This document shows, piece after piece, positions 61,063 through 64,000 of a stretch of 64,000 nt of DNA. This DNA is from JBCCMA01 sp045107005 (lineage in GTDB: Bacteria; Pseudomonadota; Gammaproteobacteria; Steroidobacterales; JBCCMA01), in assembly GCA_045107005.1 (NCBI GenBank), contig JBGCFP010000096.1, forward strand, positions 7,587-71,586, given 5' to 3'. The stretch's first letter is position 1. Every line of letters begins with the position of its first letter. The position numbers and the translations under genes are program-made. The notes beneath the pieces were generated by a model. That model worked only from the letters and a program-made list of their open reading frames with translations, did not search any database and was not told the DNA's origin.

Positions 61063-64000
61063 ATGAAAAACGTTAATTTCTCACAGTGGCGCACCAGCTT
61101 TTTAATGGCCGCGCTGTGCCTCAATGCCGGCAATGCCGCCATGGCGGACGACACCGAAATCCTCACGGGTCGAATTGGTGACTACGCAGCGCCTAACATT
61201 TTGTTCATCATCGACACCTCGGGCTCGATGGCGGGTCAGGTGCTGGTGGACGGTGTCGATAGCTACGATCCAACGGTGATCTACACCGGTCCGTACAACG
61301 ACATCGGCCGGGTGTACTACTCGGCAGCCAACACGAACGGCACGTTTTTCTATCCGGACGCCGACTACCAGGCGTTTGGTGCTTACGTGAACGTCAACAA
61401 GTTTGCCTGCGCGGCGGCGCAGGATGCGATGACGATCAACGGCCTGTTTTTCGGTCGCGTGGCGCAGTTTGATCCGTTGCTCAAGACCTGGGGCTTCCTG
61501 CAACGTGACGACACCGAGTTAGGTATTTCCGGCGTTGATCGAGACACCGATTGCTTTGCCGACGACGGCGTGCACGGACCGGACGCCGCCAGTCCGCTCG
61601 TGTATCCGGCCAACAGTCTGGAAGATCAGGACAGCGTACCGTGGACTGCCGATGCGGCCGATCCGGAACGTTTTGACTGGAGCACGTACACCCAGCGATA
61701 CGCTTTCTTTAGCAATAACTATTTGAACTGGATCGCGTCCGCCGCGGCGTCCGGCGAGCCCGTCATTCGGTCGCGCCTCGAAGTGGTCCAGGATGTCACG
61801 ACCAACCTGATTGATCGATTGGCCATGGAGCCGGTTGATGCACGCCAGGCGTTCAACGTCGGGCTCATGCGCTTTTCGACCAATGGCGAAGGCGGCATGG
61901 TACTCAAAGAAGTCGGCAACGTTGCTGACAACGCGAGCGCTCTGAACACCGCCATCAACGGCATGGCGCCACAGGGCAACACGCCGCTGTCGGAAACGCT
62001 TTATGAGGCCGGTCAGTATTTCAGTGGCAAGCCAGCGGTTTTCGGACTGACGTCCGAACCCGAAGAATCCGTCGACTCAGCACTGGAAAACGGGGTTTAC
62101 AACAGCCCCATTACGGCGTCTTGCCAAAAGAACTACGTGGTGCTGCTCACCGACGGCCTGCCGACCAGCGACACGGATGCGAATGAACTGATTGGGGACC
62201 AGATCGGTGCCGACTGCGCCGGCAACTGCCTTGACGATCTGTCGCAATATCTGGCGTCCACCGATATCTCGACGCTCAGCGATCGGCAGGACATCAAGAC
62301 GTTTTCAATCGGCTTTTTCACCGATTCAGAGCTGCTGGCCAATACGGCAACCGGCGATGCAGACGATGGCGTTGACGCGACGCCGCCCGGCTATTTCCTG
62401 GCCAACAACGTCACTGGCCTCGAAGCTGCCTTTAACTCGATTTTCGAAGGCATTGGTTCGGATGTGGCGACGTTTACCTCGCCAGCCGTTTCCGTCAACA
62501 GCTTGAACCGCTTGCAAAACCGAGACGTGCTCTACTTCACGATGTTTGAACCTGCATCGCAGGGACAACCGCACTGGGATGGCAACCTCAAAGCCTATTT
62601 TCTCGGCCGCTCCAACAGCGACCCGGACGGTGACGTAACGATTCTCGACGACTCAAGAGAACCGGCGGTCAATGGAAACGGTACGTTTACGGAAAGCGCG
62701 CGAAGCATCTGGTCGGAAATGCCCGACGGTCCAAACATTACTCAGGGCGGCTTTGTCAGCCGGCTAAGTGCCAGTCGCACGGTGGTCACGAATGTGGCCA
62801 GTGGCGAACTGACCAACCCGCTCAATGCCGTCAGCGCGGACAACACGTTTATCACGGAAGCCGACCTCGGCATTCCGGTGCCACCGGATCCGGAAGGGGC
62901 CGCAGAGGCTGAGTTGCGGCTGCAGGAACTGCTGCGCTTTGCCAGTGGGGTCAACGAAGACGGCACCGCTCGTCAGGTTATCGGCGACCCGCTGCACACC
63001 GAACCGTTGATTCTGACCTACAGCGGCGATGGCGAAGACTTGCGTCTGTTCTTCACGACCAACGACGGCTTTTTGCACGGGATCGATCCGACACCGACGG
63101 ACTCCGGCACGCAGGATCTCGAAGAGTTTGCGTTCATTCCGCGCGAACTGCTGCCCAATCTGGACCTGATCGAGCGCAACCCCGAACAGCTGCCGGATGA
63201 AAACGCATCGAACAAGCTGTACGGCTTGGACGGACCGTTAACCCATTGGATTCCCAATGACACTAACTTCATTGTCGACTCCGACGAAGAGCTGTTTGTC
63301 TACAGCGCCATGCGCCGCGGGGGCGACAGTTACTACGGACTCAAGTTTGGGTCTGGCGGCAGCGGCCGCGGACTTCCATCCGTGGCGTTTACCATTGATT
63401 CAAGTACCGCCGGTCTGAGCCGGCTTGGCCAGACCTGGTCAGCCGCGGTCCCGGCGACCGTCAATTTGAGCGGTGAGCCGACGGACGTGCTGATTTTCGG
63501 CGGTGGTTACGACACGCGCAACGATTCGACTTTCAACACCGGCAATCGCGTCGATCAGGGCAATGCCGTGTACATGGTCGACCCGCGGACCGGCAGCAAA
63601 ATCTGGAGCGCCAGCAAGGCAGGAGCGAACCTCAATCTCCCGAACATGATTCACTCGATCCCATCCGAAGTGTCAGTCCTGGATATCGATCAGGACGGCG
63701 TGTCGGATCGCATGTACGTGGGTGACCTCGGCGGTCAGCTGTGGCGCTTTGATATGACCGACGATGGCATTACCGGTGGACGTCTCGCGGCGTTGTCGGG
63801 TGAGACCCAGGCCGAGCAGCGGCGCTTCTACAGTCCGCCGCGTATCTCACGCGTACTGACCGAAGATCTCAACTTCCTGGCACTTGCTGTCGGCTCAGGC
63901 TGGCGCGCTCACCCACTGGCCACTGAGAACGAAGACCGTGTCTATTTGATCAAGGACGTCAACGTCGTCGGGCTGCCGTTGGATGAAAACGACGCGGTTG
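61063..64000 (+). CDS. pilY1: PilY1 pilus tip adhesin/biogenesis factor (partial, runs off window)
   Basis: At least 979 residues; the stop is beyond the right edge, and the frame stays open throughout. Signal sequence 1-30, then a von Willebrand A domain with MIDAS IDTSGSMAG (D51-T-S53-G-S55) and TLSETLYEAGQYFSG. The C-terminal half is the PilY1 beta-propeller: GDPLHTEPLILTYSG, VYMVDPRTGSKIWSASK, and a calcium-binding loop DIDQDGVSDRMYVGDLGGQLWRFD (D874 to D882). ATG 61063 is 6 bases after the small upstream gene. Required for pilus assembly and calcium-dependent twitching/adhesion in relatives. Confidence 0.95.
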   Translation, partial: MKNVNFSQWRTSFLMAALCLNAGNAAMADDTEILTGRIGDYAAPNILFIIDTSGSMAGQVLVDGVDSYDPTVIYTGPYNDIGRVYYSAANTNGTFFYPDADYQAFGAYVNVNKFACAAAQDAMTINGLFFGRVAQFDPLLKTWGFLQRDDTELGISGVDRDTDCFADDGVHGPDAASPLVYPANSLEDQDSVPWTADAADPERFDWSTYTQRYAFFSNNYLNWIASAAASGEPVIRSRLEVVQDVTTNLIDRLAMEPVDARQAFNVGLMRFSTNGEGGMVLKEVGNVADNASALNTAINGMAPQGNTPLSETLYEAGQYFSGKPAVFGLTSEPEESVDSALENGVYNSPITASCQKNYVVLLTDGLPTSDTDANELIGDQIGADCAGNCLDDLSQYLASTDISTLSDRQDIKTFSIGFFTDSELLANTATGDADDGVDATPPGYFLANNVTGLEAAFNSIFEGIGSDVATFTSPAVSVNSLNRLQNRDVLYFTMFEPASQGQPHWDGNLKAYFLGRSNSDPDGDVTILDDSREPAVNGNGTFTESARSIWSEMPDGPNITQGGFVSRLSASRTVVTNVASGELTNPLNAVSADNTFITEADLGIPVPPDPEGAAEAELRLQELLRFASGVNEDGTARQVIGDPLHTEPLILTYSGDGEDLRLFFTTNDGFLHGIDPTPTDSGTQDLEEFAFIPRELLPNLDLIERNPEQLPDENASNKLYGLDGPLTHWIPNDTNFIVDSDEELFVYSAMRRGGDSYYGLKFGSGGSGRGLPSVAFTIDSSTAGLSRLGQTWSAAVPATVNLSGEPTDVLIFGGGYDTRNDSTFNTGNRVDQGNAVYMVDPRTGSKIWSASKAGANLNLPNMIHSIPSEVSVLDIDQDGVSDRMYVGDLGGQLWRFDMTDDGITGGRLAALSGETQAEQRRFYSPPRISRVLTEDLNFLALAVGSGWRAHPLATENEDRVYLIKDVNVVGLPLDENDAV

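Overview
The window is a dense, GC-rich bacterial chromosome segment. Gene content and synteny point to a gammaproteobacterium near the Xanthomonadales/Woeseia-like lineages. The clues are apbC-dcd, the purN-purM-DUF2066-pgsA-perM-hda neighbourhood, arsC-wrbA-DUF2069, rsxABCDGE-nth, pilT-pilU, FadE-type acyl-CoA dehydrogenase, and secreted proteins ending in thrombospondin-3/dockerin repeats. No transposase, phage gene, CRISPR array or rRNA was seen. One tRNA gene (Thr, anticodon CGT) is present. The taxonomic placement is inference.

Layout. 1-5.1 kb (minus): a coupled run reading ilvC-like, psd-like, pssA, family-4 uracil-DNA glycosylase, rimI and prfC (cut by the window edge). 5.2-7.5 kb (plus): proS and a small lytic transglycosylase. 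7.6-9.6 kb: acylphosphatase and a DUF4398 lipoprotein (minus), then arsC-wrbA-DUF2069 (plus). 9.6-15.5 kb: hda, an AI-2E/PerM-type transporter, a CDP-alcohol phosphatidyltransferase and DUF2066 (minus), divergent from purM-purN-DUF3108 (plus). 15.5-17.1 kb: dcd and apbC (minus). 17.5-22.2 kb: a HEAT-repeat/Ser-Thr kinase fusion followed by the type IV pilus retraction ATPases pilT and pilU. 22.3-30.4 kb: metG, rsxABCDGE, nth and DUF1841. 30.5-32.6 kb: a DUF692 (MNIO)-DUF2063-DoxX cassette. 32.7-38.7 kb: pyruvate dehydrogenase complex (aceE-aceF-lpdA, minus). 38.8-44.6 kb: pepA family, pyrC, rnt; grxD, a BON lipoprotein, DUF1289 and sodB (minus); nadC. 44.8-49.8 kb: fadE and a GAF-PAS-PAS-GGDEF-EAL protein. 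50.2-54.3 kb: two convergent secreted proteins (a trypsin-like protease and a diheme cytochrome), each with a C-terminal dockerin-like module. 54.4-57.1 kb: a divergent pair of paralogous phosphoribosyltransferases, a secreted SGNH-like protein, tRNA-Thr and a cysteine-free Fur/Irr-like regulator. 57.4-64 kb: type IV pilus minor pilins (two fimT, pilV, pilW, pilX), a small secreted protein and pilY1 (runs off the window).

Most of this is housekeeping. The most unusual signal is in the first operon. The synteny ilvC-psd-pssA is the classical proteobacterial arrangement, but two full-length adjacent proteins have lost residues that define catalysis. The Psd homologue lacks the Gly-Ser pyruvoyl site and the catalytic His. 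The IlvC homologue lacks the catalytic Lys130 and the metal ligand Glu226. The reading frames are intact, so this looks like repurposing rather than decay.

Other items worth attention are the HEAT-kinase welded onto pilTU, an MNIO cassette with no recognisable precursor peptide, the twin dockerin-tailed secreted proteins, and a possible leaderless nadC transcript with an inverted repeat over its -10 box.
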